Positions 11,290 to 23,074 of a stretch of 64,000 nucleotides of DNA are shown one piece after another (the stretch's first letter is position 1; each line of letters opens with the position of its first letter). Under the pieces are notes generated by a model. It was not told where the DNA came from. It saw only the letters and a program-made list of their open reading frames with translations, and ran no database searches. The DNA comes from Rhizophagus irregularis (taxonomy: Eukaryota; Glomeromycota; Glomeromycetes; Glomerales; Glomeraceae), in the NCBI RefSeq assembly GCF_026210795.1, contig NC_089450.1, forward strand, positions 2,976,001-3,040,000, in the 5' to 3' direction. Made by a program: the position numbers and the translations under genes.

Positions 11290-12663
11290 TTGTTACTCAA
11301 GGATTGTCATCATTATGTCAACCAGGATTTTAAGATTCTTGCTGTGATTGGTTCTGGAGGAACCGCTTCGGTTCATGCTGCGTACTGGAAAGATGATGCA
11401 ACAAAATTTGCAATTAAGAAAATTACCAAATCTGTTATGGAAGAAGAAATTATTATTAATGAGGTTTATTTTATAAACTTAATCATTTAAAAGATTATAA
11501 ATTTCCAAATTTTTTATTATTTTTTTTTTATAGATTAATATAATGAAAAGAGTTGACTTCCATCCAAACATAATTAAATTTGTTGGCGTCATAATTGGTA
11601 AGTAATAAATACTTGTTGATAATAAATATTTGTATAATAATTTATTCAAGTATTTGTTTACATACTTTTTTATTTTTTTAGATGAAATAAATTATTCGCT
11701 TGTACTTGAGTATGCAGATGGCGGAACATTAGGAAAATATTTAGAAATTGCTGAAACACTTACGCCGGAAATTCAATTGAAATTTGCCAAAGAAATCGCA
11801 AGTGCAATCTACTGTTTACATAATTATGATATAATTCATCGAGATATTGTAAGTTTGAATTACCGTATTTTGCGGTAAGTAAGCACCCCCCCGAAAGTAA
11901 GCACCCCTGGCCAGAATTATGGCGATTTTGGCCAAAATTATGAGGATCTTGGCCGGCATCAAGTGCAAAAATGGGGTGCTTATATACCGCAAAATACGGT
12001 ATTATATTATTTTATAATTTAATCTTTGTGACTAATTATTTATTAAAACAATCTTTTATATTTAGCATCCAAATAATATCCTGGTACACGGACATGTAAT
12101 AAAATTAGCAGATTTTGGGCGTTCATGTATACAAGGATCAGATGTTGATACCGAAGTATTTGGTGTATTACCATATGTGGATCCTAAAATGCTTGATAAA
12201 AAAATTCCATACAATTTATCGAAAAAATCCGACATATATAGTATGGGAGTAACATTCTGGCAATTAACAAGTTGTTCGTCACCTTTCAATTTTGAAAAAA
12301 GAAAAGATCATGCTTCTATTTCGTTAGATATTCTTAATGACGTAAGAGAAGAACCTATTCCTAACACAAACGTTAAATTTATTGAACTTTATCAACGTAA
12401 GTATAAAATTATTATAAAATTTTATCTTATAACGAGATTAGCAATCCAAATTTAATTTATTTATTTAAATAGAATGTTGGCGATATGAACCGGATAAAAG
12501 ACCAGATGTTAATCAAGTAATTTCAAAGCTTAATGAAATTGGTTCTGAAAACAATTTTAATTCTAAAAAAAATGAAAACGTAGAAATTAAAATAACGGAA
12601 GAATTAAAAAGTGAAGAGATTAAAGATGACTTTTCGGATTGTCACTTGTCAAATTATGATTAA
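11290..12663 (+). CDS. TKL-like protein kinase, five exons seen, 5' end unresolved
   Basis: Exons are 11290-11463, 11534-11597, 11682-11848, 12066-12396 and 12473-12663, with phases consistent throughout, giving 308 aa. Introns have GTAAGT or GTTTAT donors and T-rich TAG acceptors. Kinase motifs in order: Gly loop IGSGGTASV, Lys in FAIKKI, HPNIIKFVG, LVLEYADGGTLG, catalytic HRDIHPNN, ADFG, LPYVDP in the place of APE, DIYSMGV, and KRPD near the end. All catalytic residues are present, so it should be active. A Lys/Glu-rich tail of about 45 aa follows. There is no ATG in frame before the Gly loop. The codon before 11290 is TAG, which may be an acceptor, so at least one exon is missing. Substrate unknown; Rhizophagus has a greatly expanded family of such kinases. 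Confidence 0.93.
11861..12001. mobile_element. MITE inside intron of the kinase gene
   Basis: TACCGTATTTTGCGGTA starts it and TACCGCAAAATACGGTA ends it; inside each arm the AAGCACCCC motif is also inverted. The dinucleotide TA flanks a CCGTATTTTGCGG core, which fits a TA target duplication of the Tc1/mariner type. It fills most of the intron 11849-12065 and starts 12 nt after the GTAAGT donor. The interior carries GGCCAGAATTA and GGCCAAAATTA. Confidence 0.85.
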
Positions 12664-14491
12664 ATCATATTTATTTTTTTTTCTTTTATTTTTTTTTGTA
12701 ATTTTATATTTCTTTTAAATAAAATATTAGACAAATTTTGTTACTTTTTTTATTATACACAAAGATTGACAATTATATATCTCCAAAAAAATACTTTATT
12801 TAATATTTTATAAAAAATGTAAAACAAAATGTCGTTTTGTAATTATTTAAAAATGTGTTTTCTAAAGTGGTATTACAATGCAAGAAATAATTAATCGATG
12901 GTGTACTTATTTCTTGTAATTTGAGATGTCAAAGCTAAGTTTCCATAGTTCTATTCTAATTTATAACACGTTCGTTATTATTAGTATTGCGTTGATCAAT
13001 AATTTTAAATGTCAGTGCTGTTAATTTGAAAATCGTGTAACAAAGTAGATTTTTTTCGAAAAAAAATATTTTGACATTTGTATTGGTTTTTGTAATACAG
13101 GAGTATATCATAAGTTTTCTGTTTTCTGGAGAATCACGTCTTAAACTAGATTTATTTAAATAAGTCACGTGCAGACGTTTTGCGCACGTGAAGACCCAGA
13201 GACTCAGAGAGTAAGCGAAAATGTCCTTTCGAAAATAAGTCTTCATTAATATTAGCTAATTACAAGCATAGATACTATGTGATCGTGTCCTTTGTATCCT
13301 TGTCATTATCGAAGAGATCAAAGTAAGTTCTTTTTATGAAAAAAATAAAAAAATGATTTTTTTTGAACTGCTTGTACTCATATTTATATTTTGATATGAT
13401 TTTCAATGAAAGATTTCTTTGATCAAAAAATTAAATGCTTTGAATGACATTACACATAAATAGGTAAACAATATATAAATTTTTTCAAATGTTTAATGCC
13501 ATTTTATATTTTATCACTTTAATAAAATTTGAAACATAAAGGAAGCCTTCAGAATTAATCCCGACTAACTACAAATCATTGGATTCACTTTTGGAATAGT
13601 GAAAGATTTTGAATAAATTTAAAGATTCCAAAATGAAAGCAACATGTAGTATACCAATATGAATATCATAGCATAAAATGAATTAACTTTGTACCATATA
13701 TAATATATTTAATATATTTTTTTTATTTGCTTATATTATAATTATTACTTATATTAATGATTATCATATATCTTGCTCAAAAACGGAACATGCATATGTT
13801 TATCGCTCGGGACTTAAATACTGACACATGTTACATGTATGATGTGTGGTACTGTATTTATAATGGTTATATAACAAATAAAGTTTGTAATGTTTGTAAA
13901 AATAAATTGAATGGTAGTAACAATGCGTGTAACCACTAATAAGTACGCCACTGAATTAATTATTTACTAAAATTATATATATATATATTTTTGAAATTTG
14001 AAATTTTAATTTTTAATTAATTATTTGAAATTTTTTAACGGTCTTTCTTAAAAGATTTTTTTGAAAATTTTTAATAGTTCTTTATTTGAAATTTTCTTTT
14101 TTTGTTTGAAAAAGAAAAATTAAAAAGTTTTCTGAAAAAAAAATTTTTTTTTTTTTGAAATTTTTAATAGTGTAAAATTTTTAATTTTTAATATTTTTTC
14201 TTTTTATTTTTAATTTCCTTTAAAAAAAAGATTTATTTTTATTATCATTATTATTGAAAAATGTTAACGTTAAGAAGAATGATGCAAATAACTTTAAAAG
14301 CGCGAAATAAACGTGATACTAATGTCATAACTATTAATAGACAAATATACAATCTACAGTGTACAGAGAGATCATAAATATTTGTTATGTTATATTTGTT
14401 CTTGAAATAAGATTATCGTACTTTAGACAGCCAACCTCTAATACTGTACTTTATTTTAATAGGCTATTTTTTTTTTTGTATTTGTTTTTCT
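12664..14491. other. No gene recognised
   Basis: AT-rich sequence with a (TA)n run near 13975-13988 and long A/T homopolymer stretches at 14040-14220. Open frames at 12956-13246 (minus) and 13757-13939 (plus) show no protein character that I trust. Confidence 0.5.
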
Positions 14492-14682
14492 CAAGGACCC
14501 GAAACTGAATGATGTGACTAGAATGGTAGGGCCCCCGAAATATGCATAAAAAAATCATTGCCATGTTTTATGGATAATGCCGGTCAAATTTTTGCTACCT
14601 TTTTTAGATACTGGCTGACATTATCTTAATTCTGGCCCTGAAGAAATACGTCTCGATGACTATATATATTTCAGGGTCCTTG
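14492..14682. mobile_element. Small inverted-repeat element
   Basis: CAAGGACCCGAAA and TTTCAGGGTCCTTG are inverted ends about 190 bp apart. The interior includes CTTAATTCTGGCCCTGAAG, a variant of the GGCCAGAATTA motif seen in many other elements here. Target duplication not found. Confidence 0.5.
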
Positions 14683-14998
14683 TGGCTAAAAGAAAGAATT
14701 CAATAATTTTCGGGGGATATCTATAATGTACAATCAAAATCTCATTCAAAAACTAGAAAAAGGAAGATTAAAAACAGATTGAATTTGTCATTCATCCGGA
14801 TTAATTTCAATCCGGATCTAATCTCTCTTTAACTTTTACATATTTTTGAAAGTGAATTTTTTTTATACACATGTATGTGCAGTATATTGAGATGATCTGA
14901 AAGAAAAAATAAATTTTATTTATTGATTTAATACGTTAAATGGATTCAATGGATAATAACACTATTATAGAAATAAAGTTATGTGATTTCGATATTTT

Positions 14999-15007
14999 TA
15001 TAAAAAG
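14999..15007 (+). promoter_or_regulatory. Probable TATA box of the Asn-rich gene
   Basis: TATAAAAAG lies 48 bp before the ATG at 15047. The related gene at 30.5 kb has TATATAAAC in a comparable upstream position. Confidence 0.5.
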
Positions 15008-15024
15008 CAAGGGAGATATTCTCA

Positions 15025-15036
15025 ATGAAATTCTAA
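15025..15036 (+). promoter_or_regulatory. Minimal upstream ORF
   Basis: ATG AAA TTC TAA, three codons and a stop, lies 11 nt before the main ATG and downstream of the TATA box. If transcribed it would be met first by scanning ribosomes and could lower translation of the main frame. Confidence 0.35.
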
Positions 15037-15046
15037 CAACAGTACT

Positions 15047-16258
15047 ATGAGTAATAATAATAATTTCAAACAAACGACTGTTGCCCAAGCAGCTGTGATG
15101 AATGACGATACAAGCACTTCAGTAACATATAACAATAACAATGATAACGTTATGATGTTTGATCAGCAATTTATCGCTTCGAACGATAGTAACATTATTA
15201 TTTCTCCTGACTCTAATTATCAGCAATATGACGTTTTATACAGCAACACCATTATTTCTCCTCATAAATATCAGAAATCCACGCCCGATAGCATTTCTAT
15301 CGTTAACGATAGTACCATTTCAAATCATCAGCAATATAACACTTCAAATAATATTACTCAACATGATAGTAACTATCAGCAATATACATCTCCTGATTAT
15401 ATTGATAATAATCATCAGCATTTTGTCGCTTTAAATAGTATTTCTCAAGATAACTATCAGCAATATACACCTCCTGATCATATTGATCATAACCATCAGC
15501 AGTATACATCCTCTGATCATATTGATCATAACCATCAGCATTTTTTCGCTTCAAATAATATTTCTCCACATAAATATCAGCAGTATACATCTTCTGATCA
15601 TATTGGTCATAATCATCAGCATTTTGTCGCTTCAAATAATATTTCTCCACATAACTATCAGCAGTATACGTCTTCTGATCTTACTGATAATAACCATCAG
15701 CAATCTGTCGCTTCAAATAATACTTTTCCACATAACTATCAGCAATATACATCCTCTAATCATATTGATCATAACCATCAGCATTTTGTCGCTTCAAATA
15801 ATACTTCTCCACATAACTATCAGCAATGTACATCCTCTAATCATATTGATCGGCAATATACATCTCCTGATCATACTGATAATAACCGTCAGCAATTTGT
15901 CAATTTAAATGATATTTCTCCACATAACTATCAGCAATATACATCCTCTAATCATATTGATCATAACCATCAGCATTTTGTCGCTTCAAATAATATTACT
16001 CAAAATAACTATCAGCAATATACATCTCCTGATCATACTGATCAGCAATTTGTCACTTCAAATAATAATATTTCAAATAATAATATTTTCCACCAAAACC
16101 ATCAGCAATCCACATCCAATAAAGTTTCATCATCACAATTCTGCAAAAGTCAAAATTCACCATCTCAGTCTAATATCAATCCTCTGCTCAATTCACTTGG
16201 CATTAATGTAAATTCTCCACAAACAAATATTTTTATTATTGTATCTACAAGTAATTAA
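15047..16258 (+). CDS. Asn/Gln/His-rich repeat protein with 27-aa tandem repeats
   Basis: 403 aa, one exon. The N-terminus contains MNDDTSTSVTYNNNN, shared with two paralogs in the window. Residues about 100-340 are eight copies of a unit of about 27 aa, with consensus pieces NNISPHNYQQYTSSDHI and DHNHQHFVAS; units 2 and 6 carry an extra piece. The C-terminus INPLLNSLGINVNSPQ matches ILPLLSSFGININSPQ of the 205-aa paralog. After that the frame is lost: the paralog ends SDIQNQLQRVLARFQQ, while here the equivalent ISDIQNQLQQVH is found in another frame just after the stop. The final eight or so residues are therefore frameshift product. Likely disordered; function unknown. Confidence 0.75.
   Translation: MSNNNNFKQTTVAQAAVMNDDTSTSVTYNNNNDNVMMFDQQFIASNDSNIIISPDSNYQQYDVLYSNTIISPHKYQKSTPDSISIVNDSTISNHQQYNTSNNITQHDSNYQQYTSPDYIDNNHQHFVALNSISQDNYQQYTPPDHIDHNHQQYTSSDHIDHNHQHFFASNNISPHKYQQYTSSDHIGHNHQHFVASNNISPHNYQQYTSSDLTDNNHQQSVASNNTFPHNYQQYTSSNHIDHNHQHFVASNNTSPHNYQQCTSSNHIDRQYTSPDHTDNNRQQFVNLNDISPHNYQQYTSSNHIDHNHQHFVASNNITQNNYQQYTSPDHTDQQFVTSNNNISNNNIFHQNHQQSTSNKVSSSQFCKSQNSPSQSNINPLLNSLGINVNSPQTNIFIIVSTSN
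15340..16060. repeat. 81-bp intragenic minisatellite, about eight copies
   Basis: Units share TATCAGCAATATACATC, CATATTGATCATAACCATCA and TTTGTCGCTTCAAATAATA. The period is a multiple of three, so unit gain or loss keeps the frame. This also leaves long open frames on the other frames and on the minus strand, which are not separate genes. The 30.5-kb paralog lacks the array, so it arose in this copy. Confidence 0.85.
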
Positions 16259-16296
16259 GTATTTCAGATATTCAAAATCAACTACAGCAAGTTCAT
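16259..16296 (+). pseudogene. Detached 3' end of the Asn-rich gene
   Basis: Reads ISDIQNQLQQVH in a frame different from the gene before it, matching the SDIQNQLQRV end of the 30.5-kb paralog. It runs straight into the terminus of a MITE at 16297. The gene therefore lost its end by a frameshift and an insertion. Confidence 0.7.
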
Positions 16297-16481
16297 CCCT
16301 GTAAAAAAAGTCAATCCGTTTTTTTATTCCATCTTTTTTCCGTAAAAGGCTCATATTTCCGGAATTAATAACTTTATATCAAGGAATTTATCGAATTATT
16401 TGCATTTTCCGTGAATGGATCCGTGAAAGGCTCATTTTCATGGAGTTTTTACAAAAATAACGGATAAAATTTTTTATAGGG
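16297..16481. mobile_element. MITE of the CCCTRTAAAAA family, inserted in the 3' end of a gene
   Basis: CCCTGTAAAAAAAGTCAATC at the left and CGGATAAAATTTTTTATAGGG at the right form the terminal repeat. CAT flanks both ends exactly, a 3-bp target duplication. Internal TTTTCCGTGAATGG motifs match the other copies. It lies in the ancestral coding end of the Asn-rich gene. Confidence 0.85.
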
Positions 16482-18885
16482 CATTCAGCAAAGTTCATAC
16501 TTATCTTCCTTGACGCCATTTACAATATATCTTTAAATTAATTAATGACAAAGAATATTTATTCTTTATTATTTCATTCATATTTTATTTTTATTTTTAT
16601 CTTCTTCATATTCTCGCATAATAGTCACTGGTCGAAGTGGTATGGTTGTACGTGATTGATACTTGTCCAATTTGCATAATATTTCCATAACATTTCCACA
16701 AAAACTGGAAACTCCATTTACACCATCATGCATATCTCTTCGACCTGTGAGTAGATAGTACTAGTGCTGATTCTAAATAAAATGTTATCTTAATCTTTTA
16801 ACAATTATAAAAAGAACGCCACTATACAATTTTAAAATCATCTTTATTAAATTAGTTCGATAACAAGAATTAACACTTAATTCTTTAGGTCTAATTAGAA
16901 ACTAAACTGGTTGTCATATTTTTCAGTAACAGTCCAATTGTATGAATAAAGATTTAGATTCCGTTTACAACTACCATATGGTTGGTAAAGAATTACGTCT
17001 TAAACAGCAATATTTCTGGGTAGTCGCTAGCCTTTTCGATATGTGAACTTATTAATTAAATTTAGATTTTTTTCTTAAATTAAAGATAATTTTATATAAA
17101 TGATGATGCAAAGTACGCTATCTTGCATAGACTGCTTTCAATGTGTTACAAAAATCTTGAACTATTTCAATATTTTGAAATTTGAATGGATAAACAAAAA
17201 GATCTTTTTTTTTTGGCCATAAACGGAAAAATATCATAGTACAAAGTATGCTGAACATACGCCGTGAAAATCCCAACTATAAAAAAAAAGTTATTCTTAA
17301 ATACTATATAATTTATTTTGTTATTTCTTTAAATTTAACATTATTCATAATTGGATTAGATTTTTTTCTATTAAATATATGGTCCTGAATTATCGTTGAA
17401 TGGTTGGTTACTTTTTATTATGAACGAGATGTTATTATTTCTTATAAAAATTTTGAGCAAGTTTGGTTAACATTCTTGGATCGTATTGAAGGAAAAAAAC
17501 AAAAGCCAAGTAAATATTGAAAATTTGAAAAAGTGACCTCTACATAAGTAGTCAGTAACATATTAAAAAAACTGCTGCCGTTTCGGAAATTATTGAAAGC
17601 CATTTGATTTTTGGAGTTTGTTTACTAAACAAAATCATTTTCATAAATGTATGAAAATGGTTCAAAATTGTGATTGTGTGACTGCACCGCAAAAAAAAAA
17701 ATTTCTAGTATTACGGATATACGGGAATACAAATTTGAAATCCATGATTAACATTTGCAAATGAAAATCGGCCAAGTAAGAGACATTAATGAAAAAAATT
17801 ACAAAAGTCGAAAAAAGATTTACAAAAAACAAAGTGCTTTATTAATGCACAATTTGATCACGTATCGGAGTTTTGGAATGAAAACTAGAAAAATGATCAT
17901 TTATCGGAATTTTTTACCCAGAAAATTTTTATAGGGGCTCATTTAATTCAATATCACTGTGACCTTAAATTTTAACAAATTATGTCAAATGAATTCTGAT
18001 TGAAAATCTTATTTAATTAAAAACTGCGTCGGCAAAACGGAAATTCATTTAATATTTTTATTAATATCAAATACAATTAATAATCATATTGTCTATATAT
18101 ATTATATATTATATTTGAGAATTTATCTATAATAAGTAATTTTAATTTAGACGACATACAACTGAAGTTATTATTCAAACAACGAATACTCTCAGCTTAT
18201 AATAAACCAAAAAAAAAAATTAAAAATTTCGGAAAAATGTTAAAACATTCTAAACAATAAAGTCGTGCAACATTATATTATGTGATAAGATTGAGATCAT
18301 CACAGTTATGCAGATTCGATTGGTTATTATCTTGCACGATAATCAAACAATCAAAATTCTTGATTCGTGAATAAATAAATTGTTTGAAAACCCGACTCCA
18401 TATCAAGTAAGAGCAAAGTTTAAATATTTATCAAAAACAGATCAGTAAAAATTGGCGTACAAATAAAAAATATCAAATAATGATGGTTTCACGATTGCCC
18501 AGCTATTAAAAAGTTACGTTGAACAAAAAGCTATCGGCTGAGAAAATATTATAATTATTAAATAAAAAAATTAAATTGTATATAATAAAAGATTTTTGTT
18601 TTATCACGGCGGTCATGTTATAGGACGTGTAAAATCTCGGTAGGGATTTCTGAAAATACTTTTTTTTTTGATTTTATTAGTACTTTTAGCGACATTTTAC
18701 TAACGTTTCGTGTTTTTGCATTGTAGTTTACTGAAAATTCTTACAAAAGGAAAGAAGGAAATTTCTTATCTGATCTCAAAAATAACTGTTTTAATATGCG
18801 CATATTATAAAACATTGAAATGTAATCAATTTCAAATATACTGTACTTTGTTTTAGTCAACGTGGGTGGAACTATAAAAAAAGAA
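16482..18885. other. No gene recognised; one short dispersed repeat
   Basis: AT-rich. AATGATCATTTATCGGAATT with a following ATTTTTATAGGGG at about 17890-17936 is a member of a short repeat also seen near 34662-34770 and 60197-60297. Otherwise nothing supported. Confidence 0.5.
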
Positions 18886-18891
18886 AATATA

Positions 18892-18975
18892 TTAGTCTAT
18901 GATAGGAACCAGGCACATATGCTGGCCTCCTCCAGGAAAGCCAGTTTTTCCTTAATGTCATCTTCAAGTTCCTCC
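18892..18975 (-). pseudogene. Possible coding remnant
   Basis: The minus strand reads LVTEELEDDIKEKLAFLEEA and then SICAWFLS before a stop. This is a strongly amphipathic, Glu-rich helix embedded in otherwise AT-rich DNA. Local GC is raised. The opposite frame is also open but is Ser/Phe-rich. It may be a transposon or gene exon remnant; family not recognised. Confidence 0.25.
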
Positions 18976-19889
18976 GTTACTAATCTTACTATTCAACTAT
19001 TTCTTGCGTTAATTTTCGTTAATTTTTTTTATTTTTGTTATTTTGTAGCATGTTATTTTTTTTATTTCTTATTTTCATTGGTTTTTCTCTTATTTTCTAT
19101 TCTATTTATGGATATTCTGCAGCACGCCTATAGGTATACTGTATTGATTTTCATACAACATCGGAGATATATATCATACTTAATATCGTTTAACCGCTTC
19201 GTAATTGAGCGTAATTATTGATGGCAACACGAAGTCATTAATTGGAATTACATATTTTGTTATCACCCTTCCAGTACACTAAAAAGATGAAACGTTTTTG
19301 AAGTAGATTTGATTTATTTTGTTATACAACCATTATAAATAGTCAAACGTAACATATAAAAAGGGTTTCAAAAAATAATGTTTACATTTTGACATCTGCC
19401 TTTACAGAAACCTTCAATTTTTCTAAATATGTTTACAATATCTTTACAATATAACAGACACATCACTTTAGTATTTCTGTTATTTTCGTTCTAACTATAT
19501 GCTTACAATATGTAGAAAATATTACATGAAAAATCTGACAATCATATATCAAAAATATGTTTCGGATTTATATATTATATGACAATCACATATCAAGCAT
19601 ATATTAGAAATATAATTAGAAATTCATATGACAACCATATATCAAACATGTATTAAAAGTATAATTAGTATATTATTTTTATATGATACCCATATATTAA
19701 AAATTCATGATTACTCTTTTTATAACTATTATATATCTAATATATGTAAATAATATTGCAAAATTATGTAAATTATATAATAATTACATGCCGAAATATA
19801 ATAACAGTGATTAATAGTAATATGCCATAAAGTTATGTATCGTCAAAAATTTATTAGTCTTACGTGTTCAAATACTCAAAAAACTGGTC

Positions 19890-20830
19890 ATCTAAAAAAA
19901 ATAGTATATGAAATGTTAGTGGTCATTTCATTCAAAAGAATTAGTTCAAAATAAAAGTAAAAAACTTACCGGATCTTCCACTTTCCCAAGCACTTAAAAA
20001 ACCAGCTATCTACAAAAAAAATATGTAACATTAGTAGCTGTTTCGTTCAATAAAAACTATTAAAAATTTTACTAGCGTCTAGACTCCAGAGACTGAAAGA
20101 TACGCCTAAAAAAAGAATTAAGAAATGGACTGTAAGTAAAATTGTTAAAAATAAAAAAAAGTTAATATTCTAAAACTTTACCTATTAAGATAATAATAAA
20201 AATTAAAACAAAAATTAAAATTCTACGCGTCCTGAAAGTATCATCTAAAAAAAAGAATGTTCCTACCAAATTCCACACGTCCAAAGAGCCAATGAGCTAA
20301 CCGCCTAAAAAAAAAGAAAAAAATAGAAATTAATAACCATCCTTTAAAAGGCGGAATAATGAAATTTAAAAATATCTTATCAAAATCCCATGCCTTGATT
20401 TTGTATTGAAGTTGTGGTTAATTTGGACGTACAGTGCTTGGATATGTTGCTCAAAAAAAAAAAAGAACAAAAATATCAGTAATGTTTTGTTAAAAACAAC
20501 ATTAGAAAAAATGTCACTCACCATCCGTCAAAGATAATGAAAAGCTGTCTAAACTACAAAATACAAAACACAAAACGTTAATTAATGTTTTGTCACATAA
20601 AAACCAAAAAGAACATAATTTATGATATACTTTTTAAACATTTTGTTAATATGATCGTTGCTTTTTAGTAATTTTCCAATGGTTATGTTACTTCAAAATT
20701 CCCACACGTCCAGTTGTCTAAAAAAAAGAAATTAGAAGTTGTTTTTTAAAAGATGAAGTAAATAAATTAGATTATTATTATGACACCTACTGAAGTACCA
20801 TGTCCAAAAACCAAAAAGCCACTTGAAAAG
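19890..20830 (-). other. Array of exon-like modules with splice-like boundaries (element 2)
   Basis: On the minus strand at least seven poly-T-AG sites (near 20720, 20447, 20309, 20250, 20110, 20016 and 19890) are followed by GC-richer stretches of 20-45 nt and often by GTAAGT or GTAGGA. One module reads GGCTCTTTGGACGTGTGG before GTAGGA and parallels GTCTCTTTAGACGTGACA before GTAAAT in element 1. Reading frame is not maintained between modules. Confidence 0.45.
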
Positions 20831-21148
20831 AAAAATAAGGAAGAAAAGGAAAAGGATGAAAAGGGATAGGTAAGAGTGAGAGAAAGGGAAAGAGAAATTA
20901 CGAAAATTACAAGAGGAAGGGGAAATTACGAAAGGAAAGAAAAAAAGTTTAAGCTTAAACTATAAAAGCTTAAACTTTAATCAGTTGAATTGCACTGCAG
21001 TTAAGCTATAAATCACTGATTATCTTAGTGTTACAAGCTATGGTTAACAACATTTTATACGTTGAAATAGTCAAAGTTTAGCAATGGTTTGTTTAATTTT
21101 TCGTGAAGTTTTATTAGCTGACTAATATTTGAGTTTTAGCCAAAACCA

Positions 21149-21326
21149 GAGAGCGTCTAAAGCTGTGTTTGATCACGTGATTTTTAATAGTGCGGGCGTG
21201 AGATATAATTTTTCAACTCTCGAAAAAATTCAAGTCCCCGGGATATACAGTATAGTAAAAATGAAAACTGGAGGGCGCGATGAATATAACAACATCATGT
21301 GATCAAACACAGCTTTAGACGCTCTC
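21149..21326. mobile_element. Palindromic MITE with 8-bp target duplication, nested in element 2
   Basis: GAGAGCGTCTAAAGCTGTGT at the left, continuing TTGATCAC, is inverted almost perfectly at the right. Flanks CAAAACCA (21141-21148) and CAAAATCA (21327-21334) match at 7 of 8 positions, fitting a hAT-type duplication. The arm contains GATCACGTGAT. Confidence 0.85.
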
Positions 21327-22189
21327 CAAAATCAGTAGTTGATTTTCAGCTAATTTATTGAGTTCAATTTAGTTGAATCATTACCAGTCCGAGAATTGTG
21401 ATTAACATTGTCCTCATTTTCTTTCATTCCAAAAATGTAAATTTATTTTATCCTTTATAAAACAATTTTCCTTTTAGTTTCTCACTTGGGTTATTGATTT
21501 TTGCTTAATTCTTTTCATTACTTCTAAAACAAAAAAAAATTTTTTCTTTGTTAATCAAAATTTTCTATTAATTAAAAGTCAAAGCGAAAAATGTTGTAAT
21601 CATTTGTATTGTTACTGGAGCTGAAAGGATGCTAGAATAAATTTTAACATATAAATTTAAAGCATATAAATTTAAGATTAAATTTAATATGTATTTTTGG
21701 AATATATCAAACACATCACAATTGTATGTTACTCATACATTACTTACAATATGAATTTCAGTATATAAAGAACATATCTCAAATGTATTTTAGATATATG
21801 TTGGTCATATTTTGTTTTTAATATGAATTTTGGCATATAAAGAACATATTATCAATATATCTTAATAATATGTTAACCTTATTTATTTTAATATGCATTT
21901 TTGGAATATATCCAACATATTACAATTATATGTTGGTTATACATTACTTATATTTTGCTTTTAATATGAATTTTGGCATATGACAAACATATTTTGAATG
22001 TATCTTAGATATGTATTGGTTATATTTTGTTTTTAATATGAATTTTGGCATATAAAGAACATATTATCAATATATTTTGCTTGTATATTGACTATATCTT
22101 AGCAATATTGCATACATGGTAATATGCTATATTCATAAATGCTATCTATCGGTGATATATTTAGGAAAATTGAAGGTTTCTGTAAAGTG

Positions 22190-23074
22190 TCTTGTCTAAA
22201 CTTAATTTTAATAATGAATGGAAGTTTCACAATTACATATTAATCAATTTTCACCTTATTTATTATTTTTATTATCTGATTTTTATCATTATTATTCCGT
22301 AGCAACACGTGGTTCCAAATATTTTCCGTTTATAATCTATTGCTACGATTATTCAGCTTACTTTCTTAATAATCAAAATACATATGCATTTAAAATTCGG
22401 AGAATAATCCACAAAAATTATATTACATATGATTCTTATATAGTATTATTTATGAACCCGGTTTAATTATTTACGCAGTAACCAGAACGGGCCGTTGTGA
22501 CATGCATGCATTTATCATCATAAACTCCAGTGATCAACATGATAAATATTACATTCAATTTTACCAATTTTATCATCAAATAGTAAGTCAAATCGATTAT
22601 TTTTTTTACAAAAACTTTATTCTTATATATTTAATTCCGTACAATATCGAAAGAAGACTTAATTAAATCTTTAAAAAAAGTTATATTTAAATAATATTAA
22701 AAATCATGTGCTGAAGCACTGACAAGTACCATATGAAGAATCAAAAGATGATAACATAATAAACGAAAGAAATTATGGAATACATAATAATATAAACCTT
22801 ATAAACCTTATAAACCTTAATGATTAAATATATGTCGAACGCAACATTTGAGTACGTATTTCGTCGTTCATTATGGTCGCTTGAGTAATCTGTTTGTGAT
22901 AAATTATTGAAATGGATTAATAATTTTTTCTTCCGTCCTGGAGATTACAAGTTAGTAATTAATTAATAAACGGCATGAATATTTTTTTGCGCTTTTATAA
23001 GCATAACGTGTCACAATATGATTAAGCTCGATTGGCAAACACAACGATTTAATTAGAACTTCCCCAGTAACACT
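22190..23074. other. Mostly empty; holds a relic of the Asn-rich family
   Basis: An open frame at 22218-22466 is AT-derived and not trusted. The only structure I can support is the relic listed at 22824-22871. Confidence 0.5.
22824..22871 (-). pseudogene. Relic of the Asn-rich gene family (start region)
   Basis: The minus strand begins ATGAACGACGAAATACGTAC, like ATGAACGATACGAATACTCC of the gene at 3161. The 5' flank TTACTCAAGCGACCATA also resembles TTACTTAAGAGACCACA there. It stops after 15 codons and nothing recognisable follows, so this is a decayed fourth copy. Confidence 0.5.

Larger units (their letters stand above)
19400..22187. mobile_element. Large TIR element 2 (2.8 kb) with splice-like module array
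   Basis: CTTTACAGAAACCTTCAATT at 19400 is repeated inverted at the right end (AATTGAAGGTTTCTGTAAAG, ending 22187), continuing into CTAAATAT. Each arm (about 19440-19830 and 21640-22150) is made of diverged 75-90 bp units containing ATATGAATTTTGGCATAT-type motifs, in opposite orientation. The centre, read on the minus strand, is AGTTTAAGCTTAAACT, then a C/T-rich tract, then an array of short modules: the same order as element 1. No transposase seen. Flanks TGC/TGT hint at a 3-bp duplication but do not prove it. Confidence 0.75.

Noticed and set aside
12062-12289. 75-aa minus-strand frame over the kinase
   Set aside because: Antisense of a kinase exon with DFG and catalytic motifs in the plus frame.
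15354-15908. Long open frames on the other frames and minus strand across the Asn-rich gene
   Set aside because: They arise because the 81-bp repeat is a multiple of three; only the plus frame shares ends with the paralogs.
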